Made by a program: the position numbers and the translations under genes. Positions 27,099-39,077 of a stretch of 64,000 nt of DNA are shown here, in pieces. The notes beneath the pieces were generated by a model, which was given only the letters and a program-made list of their open reading frames with translations, made no database searches and was not told the origin of the DNA. Origin of the DNA: Paludibacteraceae bacterium. Its GTDB lineage: Bacteria; Bacteroidota; Bacteroidia; Bacteroidales; Paludibacteraceae. Location of the stretch: positions 62,001-126,000 of the forward strand of contig JAKSLB010000005.1 of assembly GCA_024401435.1 (NCBI GenBank), given 5' to 3'. How positions within the stretch are numbered: the first letter of the stretch is position 1; every line of letters starts with the position of its first letter.

Positions 27099-29777
27099 TT
27101 ATTTAAGCTTTGCAATATTTTCCTTTAAAGAAGCAATTTTGCTTTCTGCGTCAGCTTTTTTCTTTCTCTCGTTTTCTACGATTTCTGGTTTCGCATTAGC
27201 AACAAATTTCTCATTACCTAATTTCTTATTGACAGAAATAAGGAATCCTTCAAGGTATTTGATCTCTTCTTCCATTTTTTTGATTTCTTCCTCTGAATTA
27301 ACATTGTTTCCTAGAGGAATGGAAATTTCAATGGTTCCAACCATAAAGGTAGAAGAAGATCCAGAAATGTCGCCCTTATTTTCCTCGATGAGATTAATAT
27401 TGGCTAATTTCTTTATAATAGAGTCGTTTTTGTTGTCCCATTCACCTTTATAATATAAATCAAATGTCTCACGAGGAGAAATACCTTTGTTGGCACGAAT
27501 GTTTCTGACACCTGCGATGATTTGCTTTGTGCTTTCCATTCTGTTGATGTTCTTTTCGCAGAAATCTTCCACTTTTGGTAATAAACTAACCATAATGCTA
27601 TCTTTCACATCACGTTCTTTGATGTTTTGATATAACTCTTCCGTGATGAATGGCATGAATGGATGAAGAAGTTTCAATAATGTCTCAAAATAAGAGAGTG
27701 TTGCATCATAGGTTTCTTTGTCGATTGGTTGCTGGTAAGCTGGTTTAACCATTTCCAAGTACCAAGAAGAAAATTCATCCCAAAACAACTTGTAAACAGC
27801 CATAAGAGCTTCACTGATTCTATATTTATCGAAGCAATCATTGATTTCAGCAATTGTTTTGTTCAATTGTTGCTTGAACCATTTTACTGCTTTTTGTGCT
27901 GACTCAGGTTGCTCAAGGTCTGCCTTTACTTCCCATCCTTTGACTAAACGGAATGCATTCCATATTTTGTTGTTGAAGTTACGACCTTGTTCACATAAAG
28001 CTTCATCAAATAAAATGTCATTTCCTGCAGGAGCAGAAAGCATCATACCCATACGGACACCATCAGCACCAAAACGTTCGATAAGGTCTAGAGGGTCAGG
28101 TGAGTTGCCAAGAGATTTTGACATTTTGCGACCTAGCTTGTCACGAACAATACCTGTGAAATAAACATTCTTAAAAGGCATGTCACCTTCATATTCATAT
28201 CCAGCCATTATCATACGAGCAACCCAGAAGAAAATAATATCTGGTCCCGTAACCAAATCGCTAGTAGGATAGTAATATTTAATTTCTTCGTTACCTGGAT
28301 TGTTAATTCCATCAAATAAAGAAATAGGCCATAACCATGATGAGAACCAAGTGTCCAAACAATCTTCATCTTGACGAAGGTCAGAAATCTTTAGAGAAGA
28401 ATTGCCACTTTTTACTTTTGCTAGTTCTAAGGCTTTTTCTTCACTCTCAGCAACTACATAACCACCTTCAGGAAGGAAGTAAGCAGGAATACGATGACCC
28501 CACCAAAGTTGACGGCTGATGCACCAATCTTTGATGTTCTCTAACCAATTGCGATAGGTGTTTTTATATTTTGAAGGATAGAATTTCAAATCATCTTTCA
28601 TTACAGGTTCCAAAGCAATTTTTGCAAGATGTTCCATTTTCAAGAACCATTGCATAGAAAGTTTTGGCTCGATGACTACGTTAGTACGTTCAGAGTATCC
28701 AACTTTGTTAGTATAGTCTTCGGTTTTCTCTAGTAAACCTGCAGCATCCAAATCTTTTTCAATTTGTTTTCTTACGTCAAAACGATCTTGACCGACATAC
28801 ATACCAGCAGCTTCACTTATACTTCCGTTATCATTGAAAATGTCGATGGTTGCAAGATTGTATTTCTCTCCTAACATATAGTCGTTTACATCATGTGCAG
28901 GAGTGACTTTTAGACAACCTGTTCCGAATTCAATGTCTACATATTCGTCTTCAATAACTGGAATAACTCTGTTAACTAAAGGAACGATTACTTTCTTTCC
29001 ACTTAGCCATCTGTTTTTTGGATCTTTTGGGTTGATGCACATGGCGGTATCACCCATGATGGTTTCAGGACGAGTGGTAGCGACGACAGCATAACGTCCT
29101 TTTGCGTCCTTGTGAATAATTTCTTTGTCGGAACCTGTGGCTCCTGACATATCGTCATCAGAAACATAGTATTTTAAATAGTATAGTTTACTATGTTCTT
29201 CTTTGTAGATTACTTCTTCATCGGAAAGAGCAGTCAATGCTTTAGGGTCCCAGTTTACCATTCTAACGCCACGATAAATAAGACCTTTGTTGTATAAATC
29301 ACAAAAAACTTTTATGACGCTTTTGCTGCGAGTTTCATCCATGGTAAAACCAGTACGATCCCAGTCGCACGAAGCACCTAATTTTTTTAGTTGCTCTAGA
29401 ATGATGCCACCATGTTTGTGAGTCCATTCCCATGCATGCTCTAAGAATTGCTCGCGAGTAAGATCTGTTTTCTTGATACCTTCTTGAGCTAATTTGTTTA
29501 CCACTTTAGCTTCTGTGGCAATAGAAGCATGGTCAGTACCTGGTACCCAACATGCGTTTTTGCCTAACATACGAGCTCTACGTACAAGAATGTCTTGAAT
29601 GGTGTTGTTTAACATATGTCCCATATGAAGAACACCTGTGACATTTGGTGGTGGAATAACAATTGTGTAAGGTTCGCGACTATCTGGCTTTGATTTGAAA
29701 AAGCCGTTATCCAACCAATATTGGTACCACTTTGATTCAACATCAGTGGGGTTGTACTTGTTAGCTAATTCTTGCAT
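27099..29777 (-). CDS. valS: Valyl-tRNA synthetase
   Basis: 892 residues, class I synthetase charging tRNA-Val. The HIGH motif is HMGHMLNN in [13 protein letters not shown] (about residues 43-58) and KMSKS is in [14 protein letters not shown]. Editing-domain and tRNA-binding segments are present ([40 protein letters not shown]-like [16 protein letters not shown]). The C-terminal coiled-coil arm ([18 protein letters not shown]) is typical of ValRS. Monocistronic, divergent from rpsL, with two tandem terminator-like hairpins downstream. Confidence 0.97.
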   Translation of the reverse strand: MQELANKYNPTDVESKWYQYWLDNGFFKSKPDSREPYTIVIPPPNVTGVLHMGHMLNNTIQDILVRRARMLGKNACWVPGTDHASIATEAKVVNKLAQEGIKKTDLTREQFLEHAWEWTHKHGGIILEQLKKLGASCDWDRTGFTMDETRSKSVIKVFCDLYNKGLIYRGVRMVNWDPKALTALSDEEVIYKEEHSKLYYLKYYVSDDDMSGATGSDKEIIHKDAKGRYAVVATTRPETIMGDTAMCINPKDPKNRWLSGKKVIVPLVNRVIPVIEDEYVDIEFGTGCLKVTPAHDVNDYMLGEKYNLATIDIFNDNGSISEAAGMYVGQDRFDVRKQIEKDLDAAGLLEKTEDYTNKVGYSERTNVVIEPKLSMQWFLKMEHLAKIALEPVMKDDLKFYPSKYKNTYRNWLENIKDWCISRQLWWGHRIPAYFLPEGGYVVAESEEKALELAKVKSGNSSLKISDLRQDEDCLDTWFSSWLWPISLFDGINNPGNEEIKYYYPTSDLVTGPDIIFFWVARMIMAGYEYEGDMPFKNVYFTGIVRDKLGRKMSKSLGNSPDPLDLIERFGADGVRMGMMLSAPAGNDILFDEALCEQGRNFNNKIWNAFRLVKGWEVKADLEQPESAQKAVKWFKQQLNKTIAEINDCFDKYRISEALMAVYKLFWDEFSSWYLEMVKPAYQQPIDKETYDATLSYFETLLKLLHPFMPFITEELYQNIKERDVKDSIMVSLLPKVEDFCEKNINRMESTKQIIAGVRNIRANKGISPRETFDLYYKGEWDNKNDSIIKKLANINLIEENKGDISGSSSTFMVGTIEISIPLGNNVNSEEEIKKMEEEIKYLEGFLISVNKKLGNEKFVANAKPEIVENERKKKADAESKIASLKENIAKLK

Positions 29778-29827
29778 GAATATATTTATTTTTTATGTTT
29801 TTTATACCTTATATATATAAGCGGGTG

Positions 29828-29835
29828 CAAAGGTA
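29828..29835 (-). promoter_or_regulatory. Probable -7 element for valS
   Basis: TACCTTTG followed by C on the minus strand, 51 bases upstream of ATG 29777. No TTTG is seen at the right distance upstream. Confidence 0.5.
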
Positions 29836-29946
29836 ATAAAAAGTTTGATAAAAAGATAGTATTTCAAATTATGACGAAGATAAGAATGCTAAATATCCAT
29901 CTGGAAATGAGAATGTTTGCAAAAAGAAAAGAATTTTTAAAAAATA

Positions 29947-29978
29947 TTTGTGAGAGACAAAAATTAGTTCTAATTTTG
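29947..29978 (+). promoter_or_regulatory. Promoter of the str/S10 ribosomal operon
   Basis: TTTG (29947-29950), 20 bases, TAATTTTG (29971-29978), then C. Leader to rpsL about 55 bases. This is the only clear promoter for the long ribosomal run. Confidence 0.8.
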
Positions 29979-30037
29979 CGCCACAATTAGTATAGTGTCT
30001 AATTTTAAAAGTAAAATAATAAAAATTAAAAAACGAA

Positions 30038-30445
30038 ATGCCTACAATTCAGCAATTAGTTAGAAAAGGAAGGGCTGTTCTTACAGACAAGAGTAAGTCT
30101 CCAGCATTGGATTCTTGTCCACAAAGAAGAGGTGTATGTGTTCGTGTATACACTACAACTCCAAAGAAGCCTAACTCTGCAATGCGTAAGGTTGCCAGAG
30201 TACGTTTGACGAACCAAAAGGAAGTGAATGCTTATATTCCTGGAGAAGGACATAACTTGCAAGAGCACTCAATCGTAATGGTACGTGGTGGACGTGTAAA
30301 AGACCTTCCAGGTGTACGTTATCACATCGTTCGTGGTACATTAGATACTGCAGGTGTTAATGGTCGTACACAACGTCGTTCTAAGTATGGTGCAAAGAGA
30401 CCTAAGCCAGGTCAAGCAGCAGCTCCTGCAAAAGGAAAGAAATAA
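30038..30445 (+). CDS. rpsL: 30S ribosomal protein S12
   Basis: 135 residues. Decoding-site residues are the streptomycin-sensitive type: Lys43 in [11 protein letters not shown] and Lys88 in [13 protein letters not shown]. The C-terminus has a short Ala/Lys/Pro extension. It is first in the str-S10-spc-alpha block and is followed by a 134-base gap with a foldable leader before rpsG. Confidence 0.98.
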   Translation: MPTIQQLVRKGRAVLTDKSKSPALDSCPQRRGVCVRVYTTTPKKPNSAMRKVARVRLTNQKEVNAYIPGEGHNLQEHSIVMVRGGRVKDLPGVRYHIVRGTLDTAGVNGRTQRRSKYGAKRPKPGQAAAPAKGKK

Positions 30446-30579
30446 GAACGAAAGTAAGTAAAAATTAAGTAGAACAAGTTTTAGTTTTACTGGTGGCACT
30501 TCAAGGTTGAGTAAATGACTAGGCGAAGTCGTTGAAGCAACAAGCAACCAAAACAAAAACGAAAAATTTTTGAGTTAAA
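30446..30579 (+). ncRNA. Structured rpsL-rpsG intercistronic region, candidate S7 leader
   Basis: Outer stem CTTCAA (30499-30504) with TTGAAG (30532-30537); inner stem TGACT (30516-30520) with AGTCG (30527-30531). In E. coli S7 represses its own synthesis through the rpsL-rpsG gap; an analogous site here is inferred from place and foldability only. Confidence 0.4.
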
Positions 30580-31056
30580 ATGAGAAAAGCAAAACCAAAG
30601 AAAAGGGTTATTTTACCAGACCCTGTCTTTAATGAGGTAATGGTTACGAGATTTGTAAACCATTTAATGTACGATGGAAAAAAATCTATCGCATACGATA
30701 TATTTTACACAGCTTTGGATAGTGTAAAATCAAAACTTCCTAATGAGGATAAAACTCCTCTTGAAATTTGGAAGAAAGCATTAGAGAACATCACTCCTCA
30801 AGTGGAAGTTAAGTCACGCCGTGTAGGTGGTGCTACTTTCCAAGTTCCTACCGAAATCCGCCCTGAAAGAAAGGAATCTATTTCAATGAAAAATTTGATA
30901 TTATTCTCTAGAAAGAGAAGTGGACACTCAATGGCTGAGAAATTGGCTGCTGAGATCGCTGACGCTTTCAACAACCAAGGTGGAGCATTCAAGAAAAAAG
31001 AAGATATGCATAAAATGGCTGAAGCAAACCGTGCTTTCGCTCATTTCAGATTTTAA
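30580..31056 (+). CDS. rpsG: 30S ribosomal protein S7
   Basis: 158 residues, normal length. Family segments: [63 protein letters not shown] and the C-terminal [16 protein letters not shown]7 nucleates assembly of the 30S head and contacts E-site tRNA. It lies 21 bases before fusA. Confidence 0.98.
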   Translation: MRKAKPKKRVILPDPVFNEVMVTRFVNHLMYDGKKSIAYDIFYTALDSVKSKLPNEDKTPLEIWKKALENITPQVEVKSRRVGGATFQVPTEIRPERKESISMKNLILFSRKRSGHSMAEKLAAEIADAFNNQGGAFKKKEDMHKMAEANRAFAHFRF

Positions 31057-31077
31057 TCCGTTAAAAGAATTTAAAAA

Positions 31078-33201
31078 ATGGCTAAAGCAGATTTACATTA
31101 TACAAGAAACATCGGTATCATGGCTCACATTGATGCTGGTAAAACAACTACGTCAGAGCGTATTTTGTTTTATACAGGTTTGACTCACAAAATTGGTGAG
31201 GTTCACGATGGAGCTGCAACAATGGACTGGATGGCTCAAGAGCAAGAAAGAGGTATCACTATTACTTCTGCTGCTACTACAACTTATTGGAAATACAACG
31301 ATAAAAAATACAAAATCAACTTGATTGATACTCCGGGACACGTTGACTTTACAGTTGAGGTTGAACGTTCTCTTCGTATCTTGGATGGTGCTGTTGCTAC
31401 TTTCTGTGCTGTAGGTGGTGTTGAACCTCAATCAGAAACAGTATGGAGACAAGCTGATAAGTACCAAGTTCCTCGTATTTGCTACGTAAATAAGATGGAC
31501 CGTTCTGGTGCTAATTTCTTTGACGTAGTTTCTCAAGTTAGAGAAGTTTTAGGAGCAAATCCATGTCCTATTCAAATTCCAATCGGCGCTGAGGATTCTT
31601 TCAAAGGTGTTGTTGATTTGATTAAAATGAAAGCTGTTCTATGGCATGATGAAACCATGGGTGCTGAATATTCAGTTGAAGAGATTCCTGCTGATTTGTT
31701 AGATGAAGCAAAAGAATGGAGAGATAAAATGTTGGAATCAGTAGCAGAATGTGATGATGCATTGATGGAAAAATTCTTCGATGATCCTTCTACTATTACT
31801 GAAGATGAAATTAGAACTGCGATTAGAAAAGGAACTCTTGCAATGAAGATATTCCCTATGATTTGTGGTTCTTCATTCAAGAATAAAGGTGTACAAACAA
31901 TGTTGGACGCTGTTTGTTCATATTTGCCAAGTCCATTGGATACAGCAGAAATCTCAGGTAGTGCTGTAGATGATCCTGAAAAGAAAGTTGTTCGTCATCC
32001 AGATGAAGATGAACCTCTTTGTGCATTAGCATTCAAGATTGCAACTGACCCATTTGTTGGACGTCTTTGCTATTTCCGTGTATATTCAGGAAAAATCGAT
32101 GCAGGTTCTTATATCTTCAATACTCGTTCAGGTAAGAAAGAACGTATTTCTCGTTTGTTCCAAATGCACTCAAATCATCAAAATCCAGTTGATGCAATCT
32201 CTGCAGGTGATATCGGTGCTGGTGTTGGTTTCAAAGATATTCGTACTGGTGATACTTTGTGTGGTGAAGATGAAAAAGACCACATGGTATTGGAGTCAAT
32301 CGACTTCCCAGATCCAGTTATTGGTATTGCAATTGAACCTAAGTCTCAAGCTGATGTTGATAAGTTAGGTAATGGTTTGGCTAAGTTGGCTGAAGAAGAC
32401 CCAACATTTACAGTTAAAACTGACGAACAATCTGGACAAACAGTTATCTCTGGTATGGGTGAGCTTCACTTGGATATCATTATTGACCGTTTGAAACGTG
32501 AGTTCAAGGTTGAATGTAATCAAGGTCGTCCTCAAGTTAACTACAAGGAAGCTGTTACAAAAACAGTTGAACATCGTGAGCTTTATAAGAAGCAATCAGG
32601 TGGTCGTGGTAAATATGCAGATATTGTTGTGTCTGTTGGTCCTGCTGATGAAGGATTTGAAGGAAGCTTACAATTTGAAGATGTTGTTAAGGGTGGTAAT
32701 ATTCCTAAGGAGTTTATCCCTTCAATTCAAAAAGGATTCCAAGCTGCAATGCACAATGGTGTTTTAGCAGGATTCCCATTAGAGAAATTGAAAGTAATTG
32801 TAATGGATGGTTCTTATCACCCAGTCGATTCAGATCAATTGTCTTTCGAAATATGTGCAAACCTTGCATTTAAGGAGGCATGTGCAAAGGCAAAACCAGT
32901 CTTGATGGAGCCAATTATGAAATTGGAAGTTATCACTCCAGAAGAGAACATGGGAGATGTAATCGGAGACTTGAACAAACGTCGTGGTCAAGTTGAGGGT
33001 ATGGAGACTAGCCGTTCAGGCGCACGTATTGTAAAAGCAAAAGTGCCTTTGGCAGAAATGTTTGGTTATGTAACAGACTTACGTACTATTACATCAGGTC
33101 GTGCAACTTCATCAATGGAGTTCTCTCATTATGCTGAAGTTTCTTCTTCTATTGCAAAAACAGTAGTTGCAGAAGCTAAAGGTAAAGTAGAATTATTGTA
33201 A
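31078..33201 (+). CDS. fusA: Elongation factor G
   Basis: 707 residues, full length. GTPase motifs: G1 AHIDAGKTT (about residues 16-24), G3 DTPGHVDF, G4 NKMD. Domains II-V follow, including [18 protein letters not shown] and the domain [11 protein letters not shown]. It catalyses ribosomal translocation. It is followed directly by rpsJ: tuf, which sits here in many bacteria, is absent. Confidence 0.98.
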   Translation: MAKADLHYTRNIGIMAHIDAGKTTTSERILFYTGLTHKIGEVHDGAATMDWMAQEQERGITITSAATTTYWKYNDKKYKINLIDTPGHVDFTVEVERSLRILDGAVATFCAVGGVEPQSETVWRQADKYQVPRICYVNKMDRSGANFFDVVSQVREVLGANPCPIQIPIGAEDSFKGVVDLIKMKAVLWHDETMGAEYSVEEIPADLLDEAKEWRDKMLESVAECDDALMEKFFDDPSTITEDEIRTAIRKGTLAMKIFPMICGSSFKNKGVQTMLDAVCSYLPSPLDTAEISGSAVDDPEKKVVRHPDEDEPLCALAFKIATDPFVGRLCYFRVYSGKIDAGSYIFNTRSGKKERISRLFQMHSNHQNPVDAISAGDIGAGVGFKDIRTGDTLCGEDEKDHMVLESIDFPDPVIGIAIEPKSQADVDKLGNGLAKLAEEDPTFTVKTDEQSGQTVISGMGELHLDIIIDRLKREFKVECNQGRPQVNYKEAVTKTVEHRELYKKQSGGRGKYADIVVSVGPADEGFEGSLQFEDVVKGGNIPKEFIPSIQKGFQAAMHNGVLAGFPLEKLKVIVMDGSYHPVDSDQLSFEICANLAFKEACAKAKPVLMEPIMKLEVITPEENMGDVIGDLNKRRGQVEGMETSRSGARIVKAKVPLAEMFGYVTDLRTITSGRATSSMEFSHYAEVSSSIAKTVVAEAKGKVELL

Positions 33202-33224
33202 TTAATTATATAAGATTCAAAGAG

Positions 33225-33527
33225 ATGAGTCAGAAAATTAGAATTAAATTAAAGTCATACGATCACAGCTTGGTTGATAAATCAGCAGAGAAGATCGTTA
33301 AGACAGTTAAGACTACAGGTGCAGTTGTAAGTGGTCCAATTCCATTACCAACACACACACGTATCTTTACAGTTAACCGCTCTACTTTCGTAAACAAGAA
33401 ATCAAGAGAGCAATTTCAACTTTCATCATACAAGAGATTGATTGATATCTATAGCTCAACCTCTAAGACAATTGATGCATTGATGAAATTGGAGTTACCA
33501 AGTGGAGTAGAAGTAGAAATTGCATAG
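33225..33527 (+). CDS. rpsJ: 30S ribosomal protein S10
   Basis: 100 residues. Typical S10: [39 protein letters not shown] and [12 protein letters not shown]. It is a 30S head protein that also serves as NusE in antitermination. It opens the S10 operon, here fused to the str genes. Confidence 0.98.
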   Translation: MSQKIRIKLKSYDHSLVDKSAEKIVKTVKTTGAVVSGPIPLPTHTRIFTVNRSTFVNKKSREQFQLSSYKRLIDIYSSTSKTIDALMKLELPSGVEVEIA

Positions 33528-33546
33528 TAATTAATATTTTATTGAA

Positions 33547-34164
33547 ATGCCAGGATTATTAGGAAAAAAAATCGGAATGACATCCGTTTTCAGTGCCGAG
33601 GGAAAAAATATTCCATGCACTGTTGTCGAAGTAGGTCCTTGTGTGGTTACTCAAATTAAGACTATCGAGAAAGATGGTTATGAAGCTGTCCAAGTGGGCT
33701 TTGAAGAGAAAAAAGAAAAGCACACTACAAAAGCAGAAATGGGACACTTCAAGAAAGCGTCAGTAGCACCAATGAGACACTTGGCCGAGTTCAAGGGTTT
33801 TGAGACCGAGTACAAACTAGGAGATCAAATCACAGTTGATTTGTTCGCTGATTCTAAGTTTGTTGATGTAGTAGGAACATCAAAAGGAAAAGGATTCCAA
33901 GGTGTTGTAAAACGTCATGGTTTCGGTGGAGTACAACAAACAACTCACGGTCAGCATAACCGTTTGAGAGCACCAGGATCAATTGGAGCATGTTCTTACC
34001 CTGCAAAAGTATTCAAAGGAATGCGTATGGCAGGTCGCTTGGGTGGAGAGTCTGTTACAGTTCAGAATCTTCAAGTTTTAAAAGTTATTCCTGAAAATAA
34101 TCTTTTGATTTTGAAAGGTTCATTGCCAGGAGCTAAAGGTTCAATCGTAATTGTAAATAAGTAA
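33547..34164 (+). CDS. rplC: 50S ribosomal protein L3
   Basis: 205 residues. Signatures: [13 protein letters not shown], the conserved loop [16 protein letters not shown] that reaches toward the peptidyl-transferase centre, [30 protein letters not shown]. Its stop codon overlaps the rplD start by one base (TAATG), suggesting coupled translation. Confidence 0.98.
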   Translation: MPGLLGKKIGMTSVFSAEGKNIPCTVVEVGPCVVTQIKTIEKDGYEAVQVGFEEKKEKHTTKAEMGHFKKASVAPMRHLAEFKGFETEYKLGDQITVDLFADSKFVDVVGTSKGKGFQGVVKRHGFGGVQQTTHGQHNRLRAPGSIGACSYPAKVFKGMRMAGRLGGESVTVQNLQVLKVIPENNLLILKGSLPGAKGSIVIVNK

Positions 34165-34838
34165 TGGAACTTAGTGTATATAATATTAACGGCAAAGATA
34201 CAGGAAGAAAGGTCTCTTTGAGCGATAGCATCTTTGGTATTGAACCAAATGAACATGTAATGTACTTGGATGTTAAGCAATACTTGGCAAACAAACGTCA
34301 AGGTACGCACAAATCTAAGGAAAGAAGTGAAATATCTGGTAGTACCAGAAAGCTAGGTCGCCAAAAAGGAGGAGGAGGCGCACGTCGTGGTGATATCAAT
34401 TCTCCTGTATTGGTTGGTGGTGCACGTGTATTTGGTCCTACACCACGTGATTATAGCTTCAAGTTGAATAAAAAGACAAAACAATTGGCACGTAAATCAG
34501 CTTTGTCTGCAAAGATCAAAGATAATGCTATCATTATCTTAGAAGATATTGCAGATTACGCAGAGCCAAAGACAAAAGATTTTGTTGCAATGTTGAAAAA
34601 CTTTAATATCGAAACAAAAGATATTAAGGATAAGGATACTAAAAAGACAATAAAAGCTAAAAAGTCTCTTTTGATTTTGTCAGAACCAAAAAAGAATGTA
34701 TATTTGTCCGCTCATAATATTCAAAGTGCAAAAGTTTTAATTCCTTCAGAATTAAACACTTATAAAATTTTGGATGCTTCGCAAATCTTATTAACAGAAG
34801 GTGCGTTGGCAAATATTGAGAATAATTTAAAAGATTAG
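34164..34838 (+). CDS. rplD: 50S ribosomal protein L4
   Basis: 224 residues. The extended loop is visible as [31 protein letters not shown] (about residues 48-78) followed by [20 protein letters not shown]4 lines the exit tunnel and in E. coli represses the S10 operon; whether that holds here is not shown. ATG overlaps the rplC stop by one base. Confidence 0.98.
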   Translation: MELSVYNINGKDTGRKVSLSDSIFGIEPNEHVMYLDVKQYLANKRQGTHKSKERSEISGSTRKLGRQKGGGGARRGDINSPVLVGGARVFGPTPRDYSFKLNKKTKQLARKSALSAKIKDNAIIILEDIADYAEPKTKDFVAMLKNFNIETKDIKDKDTKKTIKAKKSLLILSEPKKNVYLSAHNIQSAKVLIPSELNTYKILDASQILLTEGALANIENNLKD

Positions 34839-34842
34839 GAGG
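34837..34842 (+). promoter_or_regulatory. Shine-Dalgarno for rplW
   Basis: AGGAGG overlapping the rplD stop, eight bases before ATG 34851. It is one of only three full AGGAGG sites I noticed before genes here. Confidence 0.65.
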
Positions 34843-34850
34843 TTGAAAGG

Positions 34851-35141
34851 ATGGGAATCATAATTAAACCGATATTAACCGAAAAATTGACAAACCTTGG
34901 CGAGAAGAACTCTCGCTATGGTTTTCGTGTTTCCCCAAAGGCTAATAAGATAGAAATAAAGAAAGCCATTGAGGAAATGTATGACGTTCAAGTTATTGCT
35001 GTTAACACTGCACAAGTAGAAGGAAAAGCAAAATGTCGTTATACAAAAACTGGTATCCTTAAGGGAAATGCTCCTTCATATAAGAAAGCGTATGTAACCA
35101 TAAAGGAAGGTCAAGTAATAGATTTTTATAGCAATATTTAA
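34851..35141 (+). CDS. rplW: 50S ribosomal protein L23
   Basis: 96 residues. Family pattern: [47 protein letters not shown]23 sits at the tunnel exit and docks trigger factor and SRP. It follows rplD by 12 bases with an unusually strong Shine-Dalgarno. Confidence 0.97.
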   Translation: MGIIIKPILTEKLTNLGEKNSRYGFRVSPKANKIEIKKAIEEMYDVQVIAVNTAQVEGKAKCRYTKTGILKGNAPSYKKAYVTIKEGQVIDFYSNI

Positions 35142-35146
35142 TAAAA

Positions 35147-35971
35147 ATGGCTGTTCGTAAATTTATGCCCACAACACCAGGGCAAAGACACAAAGTTATT
35201 GGAACATTTGAGACAATTACCTCAAGTGTGCCAGAGAAATCTCTTGTAAGAGGAATCACAAAGACTGGTGGACGTAATAACACAGGTAAAATGACTATGC
35301 GTTATATCGGAGGCGGTCACAAGAGAAAGTACAGAGTAATTGACTTCAAAAGAGACAAAGATGGTGTTCCAGCAGTAGTAAAAACAATCGAGTATGATCC
35401 AAATCGTTCAGCTCGTATTGCTTTGTTATTTTACGCTGATGGAGAAAAACGTTACATTCTTGCACCTAATGGCTTGGAAGTTGGTCAACAATTAATGTCA
35501 GGAAATGAAGCTGCTCCTGAAGTAGGAAATTCCTTGCCATTACAGAACATTCCGTTAGGAACAGTTATCCACAACTTAGAGTTGCGTCCTGGACAAGGTG
35601 CAGCTTTAGTTCGTTCTGCAGGAACATTTGCACAATTAACTTCGAGAGAAGGAAAATATGCAATCGTAAAATTACCTTCTGGTGAAACTAGAATGATTCT
35701 TTGTACTTGTAAGGCAACAATTGGTACAGTAGGAAACTCTGATCACGCATTGGAGCGTTCAGGTAAGGCTGGTCGTTCACGTTGGTTAGGACGTCGTCCA
35801 CGTAACCGTGCTGTAGTAATGAACCCAGTAGATCACCCAATGGGTGGTGGTGAAGGTCGTCAATCTGGAGGTCACCCAAGATCTCGTAAGGGCTTGTTGG
35901 CTAAGGGATACAAGACTAGATCACCAAAGGCTGCTTCTAACAAGTATATAATCGAAAGAAGGAAAAAGTAA
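35147..35971 (+). CDS. rplB: 50S ribosomal protein L2
   Basis: 274 residues. Conserved C-terminal segment [22 protein letters not shown] carries the histidine linked to peptidyl-transferase function; N-terminal half has [22 protein letters not shown]. It begins 5 bases after rplW. Confidence 0.98.
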   Translation: MAVRKFMPTTPGQRHKVIGTFETITSSVPEKSLVRGITKTGGRNNTGKMTMRYIGGGHKRKYRVIDFKRDKDGVPAVVKTIEYDPNRSARIALLFYADGEKRYILAPNGLEVGQQLMSGNEAAPEVGNSLPLQNIPLGTVIHNLELRPGQGAALVRSAGTFAQLTSREGKYAIVKLPSGETRMILCTCKATIGTVGNSDHALERSGKAGRSRWLGRRPRNRAVVMNPVDHPMGGGEGRQSGGHPRSRKGLLAKGYKTRSPKAASNKYIIERRKK

Positions 35972-35988
35972 TTTAAAAGGTAATTTTT

Positions 35989-36258
35989 ATGAGTCGTTCA
36001 TTAAAAAAAGGTCCATTTATAAGTGTAAAACTGGAGAAGAAGGTATTGGCCATGAATGAGAGCGGAAAGAAGTCTGTTATTAAGACATGGTCTCGTGCTT
36101 CTATGATTTCTCCAGACTTCGTGGGTCATACTATTGCAGTTCATAACGGAAATAAATTTATTCCTGTGTACGTTACCGAAAATATGGTAGGTCATAAGCT
36201 TGGAGAATTTTCGTTGACTCGTACATTTAGAGGACACGGTGGAAATAAGAAGAAATAA
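35989..36258 (+). CDS. rpsS: 30S ribosomal protein S19
   Basis: 89 residues. [40 protein letters not shown] and [27 protein letters not shown] are standard S19. It binds 16S rRNA in the 30S head with S13. Confidence 0.98.
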   Translation: MSRSLKKGPFISVKLEKKVLAMNESGKKSVIKTWSRASMISPDFVGHTIAVHNGNKFIPVYVTENMVGHKLGEFSLTRTFRGHGGNKKK

Positions 36259-36295
36259 TAAACCGTGAAAAGAAATTAAAAAAAAGTAAAATAAA

Positions 36296-36706
36296 ATGGG
36301 TGTAAGAAAGAAAAACTCGGCAACAGCATTAAAAGAAGCTCGTCAGTCGCTTTACTTCGCTAAATTAAATGATGTTCCCACATCACCACGCAAGATGCGT
36401 CTTGTCGCTGATATGATTAGAGGCATGGAGGCTTATAGAGCACTTGGCGTTTTGAAGTTCTCTAAGAAGGATGCTTCTAACCGTTTAGAGAAGTTGCTTC
36501 GTTCTGCCATTGCCAATTGGGAACAAAAAAATGATAAAAAGGCTGATAGCGGAGAGTTGTATATTAGTCAAATTTTCGTTGACGAAGCAAAGACTTTAAA
36601 AAGACTTCGTCCAGCTCCACAAGGTAGAGGTTACAGAATACGTAAACGCTCTAACCATGTGACTATTTATGTAGATTCTATAAATTCAAATGCTAACCAA
36701 AATTAA
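36296..36706 (+). CDS. rplV: 50S ribosomal protein L22
   Basis: 136 residues. Family core from [24 protein letters not shown] to [26 protein letters not shown]; the last stretch is the beta-hairpin that lines the exit tunnel near macrolide sites. It has an N-terminal extension ([17 protein letters not shown]). Confidence 0.98.
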   Translation: MGVRKKNSATALKEARQSLYFAKLNDVPTSPRKMRLVADMIRGMEAYRALGVLKFSKKDASNRLEKLLRSAIANWEQKNDKKADSGELYISQIFVDEAKTLKRLRPAPQGRGYRIRKRSNHVTIYVDSINSNANQN

Positions 36707-36713
36707 TTGTTAG

Positions 36714-37442
36714 ATGGGACAGAAAGTAAATCCAGTAAGTAACCGTTTGGGAATCATCAAAGGTTGGGATTCTAATTGGTTCGGAGGAAAAAATTATGGC
36801 GATACTATCTTAGAAGATGCTAAAATTAGAAAGTATCTGAATGCCCGTCTTGCAAAGGCTAGCGTTTCAAAAATAGTTATCGAACGTACCTTAAAGTTGG
36901 TTACCATTACCGTATGTACTGCTCGTCCAGGAATTATCATCGGTAAAGGTGGTCAAGAGGTAGAGAAATTAAAAGAAGAGTTGAAAGGTGTAACTGATAA
37001 AGATGTTCAAATCAACATCTTTGAAGTTAAAAAACCTGATTTAGACGCGATGATTGTAGCAAGTAATATTGCTCGTCAGGTAGAGGGAAAAATTGCATAC
37101 CGTCGTGCAACTAAGATGGCTATTGCCTCTACAATGCGTATGGGTGCTGAGGGTATCAAAGTTCAAGTATCTGGTCGTTTGAATGGTGCTGAAATGGCAC
37201 GTTCAGAAATGTATAAAGAAGGAAGAACACCTCTTCATACATTCAGAGCTGATATTGATTATGCTCAGGCTGAAGCTTTGACTAAGGTTGGTTTAATTGG
37301 TATAAAAGTTTGGATTTGCCGTGGAGAAGTTTATGGCAAGAAAGATTTGGCACCTAACTTTGCTGCTTCAAAAGAAGTAAATAGAGGCGGAAACGCTCCT
37401 GCAGCAGCTAAACAACAAGGCTTCAAGAAAAAAAGAAAATAA
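36714..37442 (+). CDS. rpsC: 30S ribosomal protein S3
   Basis: 242 residues. Starts [24 protein letters not shown] domain with [18 protein letters not shown] (about residues 68-90); C-terminal part has [14 protein letters not shown] and a basic tail. S3 is at the mRNA entry site. It lies seven bases after rplV. Confidence 0.98.
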   Translation: MGQKVNPVSNRLGIIKGWDSNWFGGKNYGDTILEDAKIRKYLNARLAKASVSKIVIERTLKLVTITVCTARPGIIIGKGGQEVEKLKEELKGVTDKDVQINIFEVKKPDLDAMIVASNIARQVEGKIAYRRATKMAIASTMRMGAEGIKVQVSGRLNGAEMARSEMYKEGRTPLHTFRADIDYAQAEALTKVGLIGIKVWICRGEVYGKKDLAPNFAASKEVNRGGNAPAAAKQQGFKKKRK

Positions 37443-37467
37443 TTCTGTTAATTTGATTTAAGGAAAA

Positions 37468-37902
37468 ATGTTACAACCTAAGAAAACAAAATTCAGAAGA
37501 CAACAGAAAGGTCGCATGAAGGGTATCGCTCAACGTGGTAACCAATTAGCATTTGGATCTTTCGGTATCAAAGTATTGGAGTCAAAGTGGATTACAGGTC
37601 GTCAAATTGAAGCTGCTCGTATTGCTGTAACACGTTATATGCAAAGAGAGGGTCAGATTTGGATTAGAATTTTCCCTGATAAACCTTATACAAAGAAACC
37701 AGCAGAGGTTCGTATGGGTAAAGGAAAAGGTAACCCAGAAGGATTTGTAGCGCCAGTTACTCCAGGTAGAATACTAATAGAAGTAGAAGGTGTACCATTT
37801 GAGGTAGCAAAAGAAGCTTTACGCTTGGCTGCTCAAAAGTTACCAGTAACTACTAAGTTTATTGTAAGACGAGATTATGATGCTCAAAACCAAAACGCGT
37901 GA
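37468..37902 (+). CDS. rplP: 50S ribosomal protein L16
   Basis: 144 residues. [38 protein letters not shown], and [20 protein letters not shown] are diagnostic. L16 positions tRNA at the A site. It lies six bases before rpmC. Confidence 0.98.
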   Translation: MLQPKKTKFRRQQKGRMKGIAQRGNQLAFGSFGIKVLESKWITGRQIEAARIAVTRYMQREGQIWIRIFPDKPYTKKPAEVRMGKGKGNPEGFVAPVTPGRILIEVEGVPFEVAKEALRLAAQKLPVTTKFIVRRDYDAQNQNA

Positions 37903-37908
37903 TAGATT

Positions 37909-38100
37909 ATGAAAATAGCAGATATTAAAGAGTTATCAACTCAAGAGTTACAAGAAAGACTTGCAGCAGAGAAGGATGCTTTGGTTCGTATGAAATTGAA
38001 TCACTCAGTTTCTCCGTTAGAAAACCCTTCTCAAATTAAAGCTATTCGTAAGAATATTGCTCGTATGTACACAGAGTTAAGTCTGAGAGAAAATAAATAA
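37909..38100 (+). CDS. rpmC: 50S ribosomal protein L29
   Basis: 63 residues. ADIKELSTQELQERLAAEKDAL and ENPSQIKAIRKNIARMYTELSLR match L29, a small helical protein near the tunnel exit. Confidence 0.97.
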   Translation: MKIADIKELSTQELQERLAAEKDALVRMKLNHSVSPLENPSQIKAIRKNIARMYTELSLRENK

Positions 38101-38119
38101 TTAATTGAGCTTGATCAAA

Positions 38120-38371
38120 ATGAGAAACTTAAGAAAAGAAAGACAAGGTGTTGTTTCTAGTAACAAGATGGATAAAACCATTACAGTTACTATCAAGTAC
38201 AAAGAAATGCACCCTATTTATCAAAAGTTCGTCAATAAGACGAAAAAATATCACGCTCACGACGAGAAAAACGAGTGCAATGTTGGTGATACTGTAAAGA
38301 TTATGGAGACTCGCCCATTGAGCAAAACTAAGAGATGGAGATTAGTAGAAATCATCGAAAGAGCTAAGTAA
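38120..38371 (+). CDS. rpsQ: 30S ribosomal protein S17
   Basis: 83 residues from ATG 38120 ([20 protein letters not shown]); an in-frame TTG at 38105 is less likely because the family start matches the ATG. Contains [20 protein letters not shown]. Primary 16S-binding protein. The next ATG (rplN) lies one base after its stop. Confidence 0.97.
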   Translation: MRNLRKERQGVVSSNKMDKTITVTIKYKEMHPIYQKFVNKTKKYHAHDEKNECNVGDTVKIMETRPLSKTKRWRLVEIIERAK

Positions 38372-38372
38372 T

Positions 38373-38738
38373 ATGATACAACAAGAGTCAAGATTAGTCG
38401 TAGCTGATAACAGTGGAGCAAGAGAAGCGTTATGTATTCGCGTTCTTGGTGGTACTGGTAAACGTTATGCTACTGTAGGGGATATTATCGTAGTTGCGGT
38501 AAAAAATGTCATCCCTTCAAGTGATATGAAAAAAGGTACGGTTTCTAAGGCAGTTGTTGTTAGAACCAATAAAGAGATTAGACGTCAAGACGGTTCTTAT
38601 ATTCGCTTTGATGATAATGCATGTGTTCTTTTGAATGGTGCAGGTGAAATGAGAGCGAGCCGTATTTTTGGTCCAGTTGCTAGAGAGCTCCGTGCTACTA
38701 ACATGAAAATTGTTTCATTAGCACCCGAAGTGCTTTAA
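38373..38738 (+). CDS. rplN: 50S ribosomal protein L14
   Basis: 121 residues. [27 protein letters not shown] and the C-terminal [25 protein letters not shown] are typical. Located at the subunit interface with L19. Confidence 0.98.
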   Translation: MIQQESRLVVADNSGAREALCIRVLGGTGKRYATVGDIIVVAVKNVIPSSDMKKGTVSKAVVVRTNKEIRRQDGSYIRFDDNACVLLNGAGEMRASRIFGPVARELRATNMKIVSLAPEVL

Positions 38739-38755
38739 TTTCTAATTTTACAAAG

Positions 38756-39076
38756 ATGAGTAAATTAAATATTAAGAAGGGTGATATGGTTTACGTGAAC
38801 ACAGGTTCTGATAAAGGAAAAACTGGTCACGTTTTAAGGGTACTTGTAAAAGAGGAACGAGCTATCGTAGAAGGTATCAATATCGTTTCTAAAAGTACTA
38901 AACCAAGTGCAAAAAACCCTCAAGGTGGTATTGTTAAACAAGAAGCACCTATCCATATTTCTAATCTGAGTTTGATCGATCCAAAGAGCAACAAACCAAC
39001 TCGTATTGGACGTCGTAAGAACGCAGAAGGAAAAACGGTTCGCTATTCTAAAAAATCAGGGGAGGTAATTGAGTAA
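38756..39076 (+). CDS. rplX: 50S ribosomal protein L24
   Basis: 106 residues. KOW motif [23 protein letters not shown] near the N-terminus, then [21 protein letters not shown]. Assembly initiator of the 50S. Its stop is one base before the rplE start. Confidence 0.97.
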   Translation: MSKLNIKKGDMVYVNTGSDKGKTGHVLRVLVKEERAIVEGINIVSKSTKPSAKNPQGGIVKQEAPIHISNLSLIDPKSNKPTRIGRRKNAEGKTVRYSKKSGEVIE

Positions 39077-39077
39077 T

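Noticed and set aside
29772-29990. 72-codon frame between valS and rpsL
   Set aside because: Overlaps the valS start and the rpsL promoter elements; composition is like non-coding DNA.
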